DNA from: Carnegiea gigantea
Taxonomy: Eukaryota > Streptophyta > Magnoliopsida > Caryophyllales > Cactaceae
Assembly (NCBI GenBank): GCA_029747015.1
Contig: JAKOGI010000523.1
Span: forward strand, 343,001-407,000
DNA length: 64,000 nucleotides
Direction of reading: 5' to 3'
This document shows positions 44,329-56,903 of this stretch, one piece after another; the stretch's first letter is position 1; each line of letters opens with the position of its first letter. The position numbers and the translations under genes were made by a program. The notes under the pieces were generated by a model. That model saw nothing but the letters and a program-made list of their open reading frames with translations. It did not search any database and was not told the DNA's origin.

Positions 44329-44641
44329 CAAAACTCAATATTGAAGTTTCTGAATCTACCATTAACATTGTGTAAAACTCAATATTGATAATGGACCACA
44401 CCATGAGTTAGGCTTATTAGCCTCTTCAATTTGCCTTACTGGCTATCATAATATCCAAGATGAAGGGAATGTTGATGTGCCTTGGCCATGGCAGCATTGT
44501 CCTCTTTCTTTGGATTTGCTGGCCAGTTGGGTCTGCCCTGAGATAGGGGACCAACAAGTGGCCCACACTTACCAACCAAGAAAAAATCAGAATGGAACAA
44601 TTTCTATTAGAGACAGCTTTGACAATATAGAAGACTGGCAA
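44329..44641. other. unassigned DNA between elements D and E
   Basis: The first part repeats the left flank of D (GTTTCTGAATCTACCAT at 39191 and 44347), so D sits in a short tandem repeat. A 70-codon plus-strand frame (44477-44689) contains WHQ-poor, Trp-rich sequence without any motif I know. Confidence 0.4.
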
Positions 44642-44646
44642 CATGT

Positions 44647-46270
44647 TGAACATTTAGTTAGGTTAGTCAAATCACCCTATAGGGGGTGAATAGAGTGATT
44701 AGCAAAAATTAAAGCATGTACAAAAATTAAATGTGGAAATAAAAGTGAGAGAAAAAACGATGATATTTTTACAATGTTGGTCCTTCCAAATAGGGGTAAT
44801 CACCGTCTAAAACTCTTCTTTCCTTTGCATTTGAATCGCTCCACTTCTTATTCACTTACGAAGTTACACACTTGAGTCCCCCGATTCGACAAAGACTCCC
44901 TTGAGCACCTTCAAGGCCAGTTACTCAATCGTGAGAACTTCTCTCTCGATCTACCATTCAACTAAGTAACTTAAGTTGAGTCACTCACTAAGTATTGGCC
45001 AGCCAATACTTAGCTACTCAATTAAGTCTTCCCCAACTTACTTGTTATAAGATCCCCTTATAAGAAGATTTCCTCACAAGATGAGTACAGTTAGTGATCA
45101 TACCAATATGCAAGTTCTAGCTCAAAGTACTATCTCAATATATTTTGGTGTAAGCTCTCTTTAATTTGCAAGTGTAGCTTAAGTGATTTCTCAATTGCTC
45201 CAGTGTCATGGACTTGTTTCAACTCCTTGTATTTATAGCCAAATATGACCAACTAGCTATAATGACGTAATCTCCCAATCATTGGCAACTTTTGACTTGC
45301 TTGAATGAGATTGGTCGTTCTCAAGTACTTGGAATCATTCTTCATTTGTTGCACAAATAAACTCGCTATCAGACCCTCCTAATAAGAACAATATCTCATT
45401 TAAAGATCATCTGTGATATGATCTTCATGATCCTTGCTTTCCTTGTATTTTTGAAATTCAAATTCAAATTTTGTAAATCAAGGAATAATCTTAAAGATTT
45501 TTATCATCATAACAATGACTGATTATCATAATATTCTCCTCAATCAATTAAATGATATTTCATGGATAATCAAATTTTTTTTCCAACATCAATCTCTTAA
45601 TTCATATAAAATCTATATGATGCTCATCATATAATATCTTCACGGGAACCATATAATATCTTTCGTCAATCAAAATATAAGTTCAATGTCATATCAATTA
45701 AGAAAATCCTTGATAAAAATAATCCACATAAACAAATATCACAAGGTATTTCTTATGACATTTTATCTTAATTATTTCACTATCTAATATAAATCCATAA
45801 GATAAAATCCATCATATCCAACCAAATCAATTAGCCTAAATCATATCTATAATCATATCTCTAATTGTATCTCATCATATATAACATCCAAATCATATCA
45901 TAAAAGCCTTCACATAATCTGTAGCATTATGACAACATATAAATCAAGATCATCATGCCATCATATATCACATTTTCTTTAATTCGAATTTCTCCACAAA
46001 TGATATCCACAATGCCATATAATTTCCAGGGTTGCATGACTCAATTAACATATGTAACTTATTATATAAATGTTACTCCACAATATATATCAAACTCACA
46101 AGTAGGTCCAATACATGTACTTTAATATTAGTAAAAATATATTGGACCAACTATAAGTATTATATATAAAATAGGATAATCATGACATCATATTACATCA
46201 CCATTTTATATATAATACTAATCAGTTGTTTGTTATCATCAAAATCAAAATGTGACTCTTGGAGTCAACA
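44647..46270 (-). repeat. 3' LTR of element E (complete)
   Basis: 1,624 bp on the plus strand from TGAACATTTAG to GGAGTCAACA. It contains the phrase CCTATAGGGGGTGAATAGAG near its outer end, often seen in this group of plant LTRs. Its inner 540 bp match 49190-49738. Confidence 0.8.
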
Positions 46271-49189
46271 ATATCCCCCTTTTTTATGGTGACAAACCAT
46301 TGAAGGCATGTATAAAACAGAATCAGAATACATACATTTGTTTATATGTATACTTACCATCATCTTCTTCTTCTTCTTGCCCTTTGTCATCATTAAAAGG
46401 GGATGCAAAATATGATATAGTATATTAGTTGCAAAGCTCCCCTGTTATATGACACTCACAAAAATTTTCAGAGGCTTATACGTCAACAAGTACAATCATA
46501 AAGGTCTACATTACCAAATCAATCATATATATTACTTGTTGATTCAACTTTTCCATGAATAGTATTGATGATCACGGGGGTATTATCATACAAGAATGTC
46601 AATCATTCAAAACTTTGTATATCTCCCCAGTTTACAACTAATTTTAGATCATGTATGTAGAATATTGGAGCAAGTTAATCAACCATGTTCTCCCCCTTAC
46701 AAATCAATTAAAGCATACATTTTTAATATTTGATTGTGGGGTCAGATCATGTGTAAAAGTATGAACAGATTAACTACCATAATTATCACTCAAGAGAGTA
46801 AACATTGGCTTTATATGCCAACAACCTTGAAAAATAAAAATATCATCAAAATCAATCATATGATTCCTAAACTTGTATGTCCCATAGACATATAGGAGTA
46901 CATTAGAGAGATTAATTAGCATAAAAGACTATTCCATCTCCCCTCAATCTTGTCAAAAATACTATTTAATGTAAATAATTTTTGGACGAAAGTATTAACC
47001 TTCTAGTGAGAAAAATTGACCCAAGTTATGATCAAGATATCATAGTCATACCAATGAAAAACATAAAGTGCACTTCTTTATGTATAAATAGCAAGCAAAC
47101 ATTATAAGTGTGTCAAAATGATCTTGCTCTCTAGGAATATGATCATTAAAACCAATCTCAGATATCAACCTATGTATGCATAAGATTATAAGAGATATTA
47201 GCATATATGTTTGTTAACCAAGTAAATCTTAAATATCTCCAACTTTAAAAATAGTTAATGCAAAGATAATTCATGATGTGAAGCAAAAATGAATTGATTC
47301 CAAAATTTAATACAAAATAAATCACGTCAATGGCTAAAATCATGAAACTACAAAACTACATACCTATGGAGATAGTAATATATAAAGATCATACCTTATA
47401 GACCAATCATTGTCTCCCCCTTGATAAAAAAATTAATGCAAATTTATGTGTGAGAAATTTCACATGTATATTATTTCGATGATTAAAAAGAGTTTACCAA
47501 TCTCCATGTTAGACAATTCATTTGATCCCAATTGACAATTGCTACCAGGAAGCATAGTAAATAGAATACATAGACATCCAAGGCATAATCCACAGTAGCA
47601 TTTTTTAAATTAAAAAAAATCATTACCACATGTGAGTGTTCTGGTGATTCTTGAACATCTACCTTTTATATTAAATTTTAATGTTTCCTTACTGAGATGT
47701 TAAGTCTCCTTCTTGGTTCTTTCTATTTTTCTCTAGCCGAAATTCTTTTTCGATCATCTTATGGTGGCAGAAAACACGTGCCAAGTAGCATGCTTAGTCT
47801 TAGTACCTTTAAAATCGTCCCAAGATATCATTAGTACTATGAGAGGGGGTTCCCCTCAATCATTCCATAAAAAGCTAGCTCTCTTAATGATTATTAATTC
47901 ATTAAGCATATGAGAAAAAGTTATACTTCATGAATCAAATTGGTTCTCACTTAAAAATGTTTAATGGTAAGATATGAACATAAAATCATGTGAAAGATAT
48001 AAAAGTTTGAAATAAGAACATATAGTCTCCCTTGAAAAAATTATGCATCTAAGATAATTCATATGGATTTGAAATGCAAGTTGAGCACGTAATATTATTC
48101 ATGCTAAAATTCACTATTAAGTAAGACATACTAATGGCTATAATTTTCGTATAACAATTTCAAAAATGTATACTCATATAGCTGATAATATGTAAAGACT
48201 GTACCATATTATCCAAGCAATTATTCCTCACCAAAAAAATGCACATACAAAAATTACTCAGTTTTGGAGATAATAATGAATCAAATCAATACCTTTTTTG
48301 GTTCATTTGATAGATCTCTTCCAGATATTCTTCCCTAAATAGTTCATTACTATAAATTATAATTGAAGTACATACCATATTGTTTATATATATTTAATTA
48401 CCGTCGGCACATATACTCTTCTCACCCTCTGAAATAAATATATTATGCAATATTACACACAATAAACTAATATGTATTGTGTATGTACGTACGATCAAAC
48501 ATGCGCCAACACTCGAGAGTGATATGACCAAAGTAGCACATAAAGATACACCATATATATAAACACACACACACACACTATGTGAGACACATGCGTAGAA
48601 GTGATTTCTAAACATATGACAATCTCACATAAAAGTCAATGAATATAAAGTGATTAGCATCAATAATATATTATTTGATGATTGTCTTAAAATTCATGAC
48701 TATAAATTGAGAAATAATGCATTAGACTAAAAAGGAATCATGAAAATAAGATTACATGATTAAAGTTGTAAATATCATACTATACCATATAAAACAACAT
48801 ACATAATCTTTGATATACAAAAATAATTTAGGAATAATATGTACAGTAAGTTAATCCAAGCAATCAAAATCATAAATATGACATGCAATGGAGCTAATAT
48901 CATATCGAAACATATTGATTGAAGCAATCAAGATCCTACACAGCATAAAATCAATGCTAAGGGCAAATATCTATCATGCATTGCTAGAAGTATATGACAA
49001 AATGAATGGGCAACTATGTCAACAATGCATGTCATGCTATATATATTTAATTAAAAAGCATAATAAGTTCATACAAAATGACATGCAACTATCTAACTTT
49101 TTTGGGACATAAGTCAAGAATATGTTACTCCGTACTTTCCCTATATGAAAATAAAATATGTTGACATATCGAGACTAGTTACAAAAAAA
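46271..49189 (-). other. non-coding internal region of element E
   Basis: Nearly 3 kb of AT-rich DNA. On the minus strand it ends with the polypurine tract next to 46270. A CTTCTTCTTCTTCTTGCCC stretch and TTTGTCATCATTAAAAGGGG phrase (46363-46402) are typical of the 3' end of SIRE-like elements. A CACACACACACACA run is at 48565-48578. No gene seen. Confidence 0.6.
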
Positions 49190-49738
49190 TCTTTTAGAAA
49201 TACCACAAGGTATTTCTTATGAGATTTTATCTTGATGATTTCATTATCCAATATAAATCCATTGCATAAAATTCATATCATATCCAATCAAATTAATTAG
49301 CCTAAATCATATACATAATCGTATCTCTAATTATATCTCACCAGATATGATATCCAAAATCATGTCATAAAAGTCTTCACATAATCTCTAGCATTATGGC
49401 AACATATAAATCAAGATCATGGTGAAATCATATATCACATTTTCTTTTATTAGAATTTCTCCACAAATGATATCTACAACGCCATACAATTTCCAAGGTT
49501 GCATGACTCAATTAGCACATGTAACTTATTATATAAATGTTACTCCACAATATATATCAAACTCACAAGTAGGTCCAATACATGTATTTTAATATTAGCA
49601 AAAATATATTGGACCAATCATAAGTATTATATATGAAATAGGATAATTATGACATCATATTCCTTCACCATTTCATATATAATACTAATCATATTGTTTG
49701 TTATCATCAAAATCAAAATGTGACTCTTAAAGTGAACA
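49190..49738 (-). repeat. truncated 5' LTR of element E
   Basis: Aligns with 45737-46270 in the same orientation with scattered differences (for example AGGTATTTCTTATGAGATTT against AGGTATTTCTTATGACATTT). Similarity stops abruptly at about 49190. Confidence 0.8.
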
Positions 49739-49919
49739 CATGTTATTGATGCCAGGGAACTTCTTGTAGAATATACATGTAAAAGATTTATTGCATGTAA
49801 ACTACACAGGTCTTTAGAAAAAAGAAAAAAGGTTGTAGTTTTCGTAAGGAGAATGAACCACTCTTATTGACAAATAGTGTGGATGAACTATCTTCTAAAC
49901 TCTCAACTCATGCATAACA

Positions 49920-50050
49920 ACAATACCACCACCTCCCATTGTGGGTCCCGCTTTCACAGGGTCTGGGAAGATCTAATTGTAGGCAACCTTACCTCTACCG
50001 GTATTCCTACCCGTAGAGAGGCTAATTCCAAGAGACTCATGCATAACACA
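49920..50050 (-). mobile_element. Au-like SINE, 3' portion
   Basis: On the minus strand: GAGGTAAGGTTGCCTACAAT then TAGATCTTCCCAGACCCTGT and GCGGGACCCACAATGGGAGG. This matches what I remember of the tail of the plant Au SINE family (GGTAAGGCTGCGTACA...CCCCAGACCCCG...GCGGGAGCC). The tRNA-like head with A and B boxes is missing or unrecognisable. It lies just after the end of the carboxylesterase gene, about 110 bp downstream of the stop codon. Confidence 0.7.
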
Positions 50051-50162
50051 AATCTTTATTACAGATTTTCATAATTAATTCTTCTTACTTCATAAAAAAG
50101 AAATAAAAGACAAAAAATAAGGCAAACTCTTCCTATGTTATTCCATTTATTTGAACCTATAT

Positions 50163-50475
50163 CTAGTAAGATATTTCCCTCACAAACATGAATCGTCTGA
50201 GAAGTTGGAATAGTTGTTTAGATACGTCAGAGCAAGGATTTTGGGTTAAAAATCCATGGTACTGCCCTTCAAATTCAATATAGGTGACATCTTTGCCTAG
50301 GCGCCTCAAACTCTTGGCATAATCTTCAATTCTGTTCTTCATTATCTCATTAGCCCCCATTATTACCAGAATTGGATCAAGTGTCGCCATTTCGAGGTTT
50401 CGGCTTGAAGGCCCAAATGGGTTCGCTAATGGATGGTCTCTGCTTTCTCCTGGAGGTAAAGATAATCTCCAGAAC
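50163..50475 (-). CDS. carboxylesterase (CXE15-like, alpha/beta hydrolase), last exon
   Basis: Starts after a good acceptor (CTTATAG) with FWRLSLPPGESRDHPLANPF, then SLEPL-type region, ATLDPILVIMGANEIMKNRI, EDYAKSLRRLGKDVTYIEFE and GQYHGFLTQNPCSDVSKQLF, and stops with TAG at 50165-50163. The family is plant carboxylesterases (alpha/beta hydrolase fold 3), soluble enzymes that split ester bonds; the CXE15 branch has been linked in the literature to strigolactone hydrolysis, which I do not claim for this gene. His in QYHGF is the catalytic histidine. The usual acid residue after GG/GA(S) appears as N-E in GANEIM, so the aspartate may be replaced. The frame is open and ends normally. Confidence 0.9.
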
Positions 50476-50971
50476 CTATAAGAGACAGAGTGGGAAGCAA
50501 AATGGCTGAAAATTTTTCATGTTAATTCCTTCTGGCGTCTATTCATGAAGAAAAATGGCATAGATTTATTTTTTTCACGTAATTAAATATGTTAAAATTC
50601 ATTAAAAAAAAAATCTATTTTGACTCTCATTCAGGAAAACATTTAAATGACAGTTGATATTTTTTAAAAAAAAAGATAAAATAATTTAAAATTTTAAAAT
50701 TGCTCATGTAAATAAATTTTAATAGTTCATGAATATTAAAGGTATATTTTTGTGGTGATTAAAAAAAATTTATACATGTATAGATGCCTATGAACTATGT
50801 TGGAAAATTACTATCAGAATCCAGGTTTGCATCTTAACAACTTGAGATTATCTCATATAAAGGTGAAGGTGCAAAAGTATGTGAAAATGCCATGACTATA
50901 TGAATTATTTTACATTATTTCAAGGAATTAAATGAGAATATCTCAATACTAAATATTTGAAATTTAGCATG

Positions 50972-51813
50972 CGTGGAGATTAAACCTACTCTAACACCAC
51001 TTATTGGAAATGAAAACACAGCATCAAAATTCAGCATACACACATACGAACACCTATACACCACAACAAAAGGAAACCATCAATTTAACGTAGAAACCCT
51101 CCACATTGAGGGGAAAAACCACGGCTCATTAGCATCAGGCGCATCATCCACTACAATAGAAAAAGATAGATTACAACTCTGTACACTCACAAGAGTACAT
51201 ACTCGCAATCTCATCTAGTTACTGTTTGACTAACCTCACACTGACAAATCTATCTTCCCTCACAAAATGTCCTTCTCCTACTTGAGTCTTGGGGTGCTCC
51301 GGATACATTCCATAAATACCCGACCTCACACAATCACCCAAAACTCGATCTGCATTGGGTCTAGATGATAGCATTCACACTTATGACCTCACATTGACCT
51401 AAGAGGATCCCTTTCTCACGTTCTGAGATGATTTCAATCAACACCAACGAGTATTATTTATATTTTGTAAACTTATCAAATACTTTGTCTCCGTCAAACC
51501 TTGTTCTCCAAGCAAAGAATCCGATAAGGAGTTGATTACCAAGTTAAGTGCTTGTGGTCAATTGTTTCCTACACTAAACCCAATTCTTGCTTTCCAAATT
51601 CAAGTCCACCACCATTATGCTAACACAAATTGGAATCTTACCAAAATCAAAATGCTGACACTTTCCTACTACGTTCATTTTCCCTTTTTCTTCTCTTTCC
51701 TTATTTCATTTCTTCATTTGTTTGCCTTCATTTTTTTTATTTCTTTGTTTTCTCTTTTTCACAAATTAAGAAAAACCTAAGCTATATTAATTTGGGTTGG
51801 ACCAAATCCTACA
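50972..51813 (-). repeat. 3' LTR of the TRIM-like element
   Basis: 842 bp. Shares with 52114-53115 phrases such as AGATTAAACCTA, GATGATTTCAATCAACACCA, CTAAACCCAATTCTTGCTT and CTAACACAAATTGGAATCTT. The plus-strand frames here are not genes. Confidence 0.8.
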
Positions 51814-52113
51814 AATCTCCCTCTTCAATCCAAAATTATATCAACCAGATGCTCATTGCAGCAACTATGGGTGACTCAGCAAATCAATCTTGTAATGGAC
51901 TTTAACTCAATCCATCAACTCGTGAAACACAACATTTAACTTCAACTCTTCAATCTCTTCAACAATAATGATCAACCCAATGACATCAACATACATAACT
52001 TCACCTCTTCACACCAATCACAATTGTGACCCCATAACCTCTCATGTTATCTTGTGTGCCTTGCACCGATCTGCTCCTCCCCTAGTTGGCTACAATCAAG
52101 CTCTGATATCACT

Positions 52114-53115
52114 TGTTAAGATTAAACCTATTCTAACCCCACTTGTTGGGAATGGAAGCGTACCATAAAATATTTCGGCAAACACACATACGATTGCATA
52201 CACACCACAAGAGAAGGAATACCATAATTTAACACTAATTCCTGCACACTAAGGGAAAAACCAGGACCTAGGAACAACTATCGCATCATCCATTATAAGA
52301 AAAGATAGATTACAACCAGTTATACTCACAACACTATGAACTCTCGGTCTCCTCTAACTATCAATTTAACACGAAAAATCCCTACACACTAAGGGAAAAA
52401 ACCACGACCTAGTAACAGCTATCCCAGCATCCATTATAAGAAGAAAAGATAGAATACCACTGGTTATACTCACAACACTATGAACTGTCGGTCTCCTCTA
52501 ACTAGCGTTTGATTCACCCCTCACACTCAAAAACTATCTTCCCTTGCAACATACTTTCCCTTTACTCATGATTTGGAATGCCCAGGATATGTTACACAAA
52601 TACCTGACATCACACAATCACTAAGGAGCCCCCATCAGCGCAAGAGGATAACATCTATACTCAAGAGCCTACATTGAGTCAAGAGGTTTCCTGTCTCACT
52701 TTTTAGGATGATTTCAATCAACACCATCTAGCATTATTTGTCCTTTGTAAAGATACCAAAGACTTCGTCTCTATGAAGCCTTGTTCTCTAGGTTAAAAAA
52801 AAAAAAAAATCAGTAAAGAGTTAATTATCAACTCAAGCGCTTACCGCCAATTGTTTCCAAAACTAAACCCAATTCTTGCTTAGCATCTTCAAGTCCACTG
52901 CTATTCTGCTAACACAAATTGGAATCTTACCAAAGCCAAAATATGGAGACTTTCCTACTAATGATCGAGTGTTCCTTTTCCTTTTCTTCTCTCTTTTTTT
53001 TTTTCTTTTCTGCATTTTTTTGTTTCTCCTTTTTTCCTTTTTATTTCTTTCTCTCTTTTTTTCACAAATCAATAAAAAGCTGATTATATAATTTTGGGTT
53101 GAATCGGATTCTACG
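52114..53115 (-). repeat. 5' LTR of the TRIM-like element, with internal duplication
   Basis: 1,002 bp, about 160 bp longer than the partner. A roughly 140-bp stretch is repeated in tandem: 52222-52360 and 52362-52505 both run from AATTTAACAC, through GCACACTAAGGG/ACACACTAAGGG, to CGGTCTCCTCTAACTA. Confidence 0.8.
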
Positions 53116-53466
53116 ATGTGCTTTTCACTTCCATCTTCATGTAGAACTTGTGCATTTTGTGATCCAAAGTAAGCATTTTAAAATGTTCATTCTAGTATAA
53201 GAATTTGTATCCCCCCCCCCCCCCCAAAAAAAAATTTTGTTTTGGGTAATCAATTGAATCAATTGAGAAATCGATGATACGCTAAAATGTTCGGGAGGAA
53301 GAAACTAGGTGGGCAATTATAATATAATATATTCTAGCTCAAGGTGACATGATGAAGGTGGGAGAAAAATAAGATTCGTCAAATATAATATGGTTCAAAA
53401 TATCTCACCAAGAGTGTGATCAGTGGTTACCGTTGGGACAAGTATAACTCCATCTACTTTATTATG

Positions 53467-53742
53467 TTTGTAAAAATTGATCATGATAGTATATTTTGAC
53501 TATTACGTACTTTATGTATAAAGTATAACTAATGTAAAAAAAATCAAAAGTAATAATTCAAAATAAGATCCTAATAATTTACAAGTATTAGTATTCTACA
53601 CAATATTTGTAAGAATTGATCAAAGGTGGTGTATTTTGAGTATTAGTTTAGGATGTAGAGTATAATAAATTTAAAAACATTAAAAGTAATACTTTAAAGT
53701 AAGATTCTAATAATTCACAAGTATTAATGCTCTACATTTATA
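53467..53742 (+). repeat. tandem duplication of about 138 bp
   Basis: 53467-53605 and 53606-53742 share TTTGTAA(A/G)AATTGATCA, TATTTTGA-TATTA, AAAAGTAATA and AAGAT(C/T)CTAATAATT(T/C)ACA. No coding. A C15 run, 53212-53226, lies upstream. Confidence 0.7.
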
Positions 53743-54639
53743 ATTCAATAAACTTTTTGAACAAAAACGGTGCTCATCTCCGACGGAAAAAGCGACGGCG
53801 AGGGTACCCAATGGAGGATGTCAGATTTTCCGACAGAAACACCATCGGATTCTGACGGAAATTCAAATTTTCGACGGAATTTCCGATGGAAAACATTTCC
53901 GTCGAAAAATACAAAGGGAATTCCAACAGATTTCTGTCGGATTTCATCGGAATTACAGAATTTCCCAGCCCACTTTTTCAAAAAATTTTGGATCTCGGTT
54001 TAAATTGTTCGGTGAGAGAAAGGGAGATGTTCAGGGGTTCATTTCAACCGCAAAGAGAGAGAAGGCGAAAGAGAGGGAGAAAGGAAGAGAGAGAAAGAGG
54101 GAGATGTTCATGGTTTCCGGTGGCCGGAAAAAATTATTACGTCGCTTATAATTTAATGGTAAGTCATTTGTTTTGAATTAATTTACTCTTTGAAATTGAA
54201 ATATTTAAGTTAATTAGTTTTTTTTTATGGTGGTTGATTTGTTATGAATGGGTTAAAGAGTACCGCCACCAGTGTCGTCGCCGACCCCGATAGTCCACTT
54301 TGTTTTTCGGATATTTAAAGGTTAGTGGAATTGTTGTGTTTTGAAATTATATATATTAGTTTGGTATGTGTTGTTAAATTTTGTGAAATTTAATTTTGAA
54401 GCATATTTGTGTAGTTTATTTAATTTTTTCTTAAAATATGATTGTGAATTATGTTAATTTTTTATTGAATTTGTGAAGTATATTTATTTGAATAAGTGGA
54501 ATAAAATATTCTAAGTATGTGCATTTATAATAATTATAGAATTATTATAAAATGTTGAAGTATGTGAAAATTTTAGATTTTGTGAAATTTATTTAAAGAA
54601 TTGGGAATATAAAATGTGAACTAAATATGAATATAAATT

Positions 54640-55156
54640 TTTTTATTTATGTCATTAGTGAATATAAAATTTATACTAAATAATTTAATCTTTAATTTAA
54701 TTTGTAATGTATGTTGATTTGGATAAATGAAATAGTTGTAAGTAGGTAAGCATGTATAATATATGTTTTATTTTGGTAAATGGTTTAAGTATGTTAAGTA
54801 TATTTATTTTTTATTTGATTTGTGTTGTATATCAATTTTTGGTAAGTATGTGAAGTATATTCTTTTTTTGAGGTACGGTTAATGTTTTGCATAATTTGTT
54901 TGATTTGTTAAGTATTTTTATTTTATTTTGTGGTTAATAGCATTTTGTTTTTTTGGGTTTATTTATTTGGATGAAGTGTGAAATAAATTGTGTAATATGT
55001 GTTTGATGCTTAATTAGATTTATTATGAAATAAATTGTGTAATATGTGTTTGATGCTTAATTAGATTTATTATGATAAATAAAATAGTTCTATTAAATTT
55101 ATTTTTTTGTAATACATATATATATGTTTAATTACATTGCTGTATATATGTGCAAA

Positions 55157-55210
<54 letters not shown>

Positions 55211-55500
55211 AATTGTATTATTGTTAAATTTATTTTTTGTAATATATATAAATTTGTTAGTGTCATTAGTGAATATAAAATTTATATTAAATAATTTAAT
55301 CTTTAATTTAATTTGTAATGTGTGCTGATTTTGATAAATGAAATACTTGTAAGCAAGTAAGCATGTATGATATATTTTGCTTTGATAAATGATTTGAGTA
55401 TGTTAAGCATGTTTAGTTTTTGTTGGATTTGTTGTGTATATTAATTTTTGCTAAGTATGTGATGTATATTCTTATTTGAGGTATGGTTAAATTGATTTTT
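54640..55500 (+). repeat. direct repeat pair and nested 48-bp tandem repeat inside the CACTA-like element
   Basis: 54645-54893 and 55258-55493 are similar throughout (GTCATTAGTGAATATAAAAT start, GAGGTA(C/T)GGTTAA end). Between them, GAAATAAATTGTGTAATATG and the following 28 bases occur twice in tandem (54978-55074). Confidence 0.7.
55158..55209. repeat. (AT)n(GT)n microsatellite
   Basis: Short AT run followed by about 20 GT units. Confidence 0.95.
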
Positions 55501-56057
55501 AAAAGATATTTATTAAAATTAATTGTAGTATATATAACAATTAAGGCAATCAGATTAGCAACATTTTTCATATGTTGTAATTATCGCTTTAGTATGTAAT
55601 AGTTTTATTTTTGACAACTTTCAGGAGGAGCACCATAAGAAATAGGAGGAGTACACTCAAACTGCAACTGTGGATATCATAAATAATTTTTAATTTTGCA
55701 TATTTAATTTTCAGACATGAAAATTCATATTTGGTAACCATAATATATGTTATTTGTGTGTTTGTGGTGGTTGTTTTATATTTATACAAATTTTTTTTTG
55801 GAGCCAAAATTGTTTTTGGAGGGAGGGGGAGATTTCCTACTGCAGTCCTGAAAACTGACCGACAGAATTTCCGACAGGCTATTCCGTCGAAAAATCTATC
55901 GAGGCTATCGAAATCCATCGGAATGTAATATGTGACGAGCTAATTCCCGACGGGCGTCTGTCCGTCGTAACTTCCGTTGGAGATTAAATTTTCCGTCGGA
56001 ATTTTTCAATTTTTCCGTCAGAGATTCCGTTGCAGATCTCAAACATTTTTGTCAAAA

Positions 56058-56838
56058 TGCATTATTTTTTTACCGAGTTCCACAAATAGTTGGTACGAAG
56101 GGAGCGGTTGATTATATTGTCTAAATTTATCTGGCATGAAAAAATTATTTCAGCTAACAAATCGTTGGAAATTTTGACATTTAATTTTATGTAGACCTGA
56201 TTTGAGCATAAATTGAACTTATTCAACCAGATGGTCCAAATTAAAAGAACTATAAAATGAAATATCTACTCCAATTTTAAAATATACACGAATTTGTTGA
56301 ATTCAAATTAATTTTTAAATACAAATCTTGATCAAACTGCACTAAAGTTTTTATGCACGTAGTACAAAACTACAAATATATACATTTTTCACGTGTCATC
56401 CCTTATTTCTGCCATGTGTCTTCCGTTCTTGTATGTCACTATCATTTTCTTTGTTGATGTCGTTTCTTTCTTCCAGTAATGAGTTTCTATTCTCACCCCC
56501 TGTGTTTTTTTTGGCTGGTTTTAGTTAGGATAAGAATAAAATCTAATTCTATTTTCACAAATCTTTTTCTTTTTTTTGTTGGAAACTAGACAAAGAATTA
56601 ACTTGGTGGCTTCATTTTGTCCAGTTAGGGCCTACAAGATACCCTAAAACTGGATTTCCCATTATCACATAGCTTTACACCAAAAGCTTAGAAGCCGTCT
56701 TTTTCATGACATACCAATTGGAATTCTACACTTATTTTCCACAATTAGTATGATTATGTGAAAAGGTAATATGGCTGCTCCAGTCAGTCATCTCTCATCT
56801 GCATCATTCATTCATATCTCAAAAATTTTTGAAACTGA

Positions 56839-56903
<65 letters not shown>

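Larger units (their letters stand above)
44647..49738 (-). mobile_element. LTR element E, non-coding SIRE-like derivative (LARD type), minus strand
   Basis: The target duplication CATGT is exact on both sides (44642-44646 and 49739-49743), and the element starts TG and ends CA. The reverse complement of 46270 downward begins TGTTGACTCCAAGAGTCACA, TTTTGATTTTGATGATAACA, the usual start of SIRE/Maximus-class copia LTRs, and is preceded by a polypurine tract (AAAAAAGGGGGATAT). The 5' LTR (49738 down) matches only for about 550 bp. 46300-49190 is AT-rich, with no ORF. A large deletion seems to have removed most of the 5' LTR, the primer site and gag-pol. Confidence 0.8.
50972..53115 (-). mobile_element. 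TRIM-like LTR element inside the intron, minus strand
   Basis: Two LTR-like direct repeats (50972-51813 and 52114-53115) enclose only about 300 bp. On the minus strand the right one is followed by AAGTGATATCAGAGCTTG (52113-52096), a tRNA-Met-type primer site with one change, and the left one is preceded by a purine-rich GATTGAAGAGGGAGATT and begins TGTAGGATTTGG. There is no coding sequence, so this is a TRIM/small LARD. No clear 5-bp target duplication (GCATG against ATGTG). Confidence 0.8.
53755..56057. mobile_element. CACTA-like non-autonomous element with GACGGAA sub-terminal repeats
   Basis: The ends are imperfect inverted repeats (TTTTGAACAAAAACGG at the left; reversed right end TTTTGACAAAAATGTT), and both are followed inward by dense copies of TTCCGACGGAA-type words in both orientations (53786-53960 and 55855-56040). 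Such words are typical of sub-terminal transposase-binding regions in plant CACTA elements. The centre is AT-rich. A GA-rich leader followed by MVSGGRKKLLRRL and GGTAAGT (54095-54160) may be a small exon. I could not confirm a CACTA terminus or a 3-bp duplication. Confidence 0.6.

Noticed and set aside
44477..44689. A 70-codon plus-strand frame as a small gene
   Set aside because: No known motif, it runs into the outer end of the LTR of element E, and the region is bounded by two retroelements.
50973..51218. Plus-strand frame in the TRIM-like element as a gene
   Set aside because: It lies fully in an LTR, the partner LTR does not keep the frame, and the element reads on the other strand.
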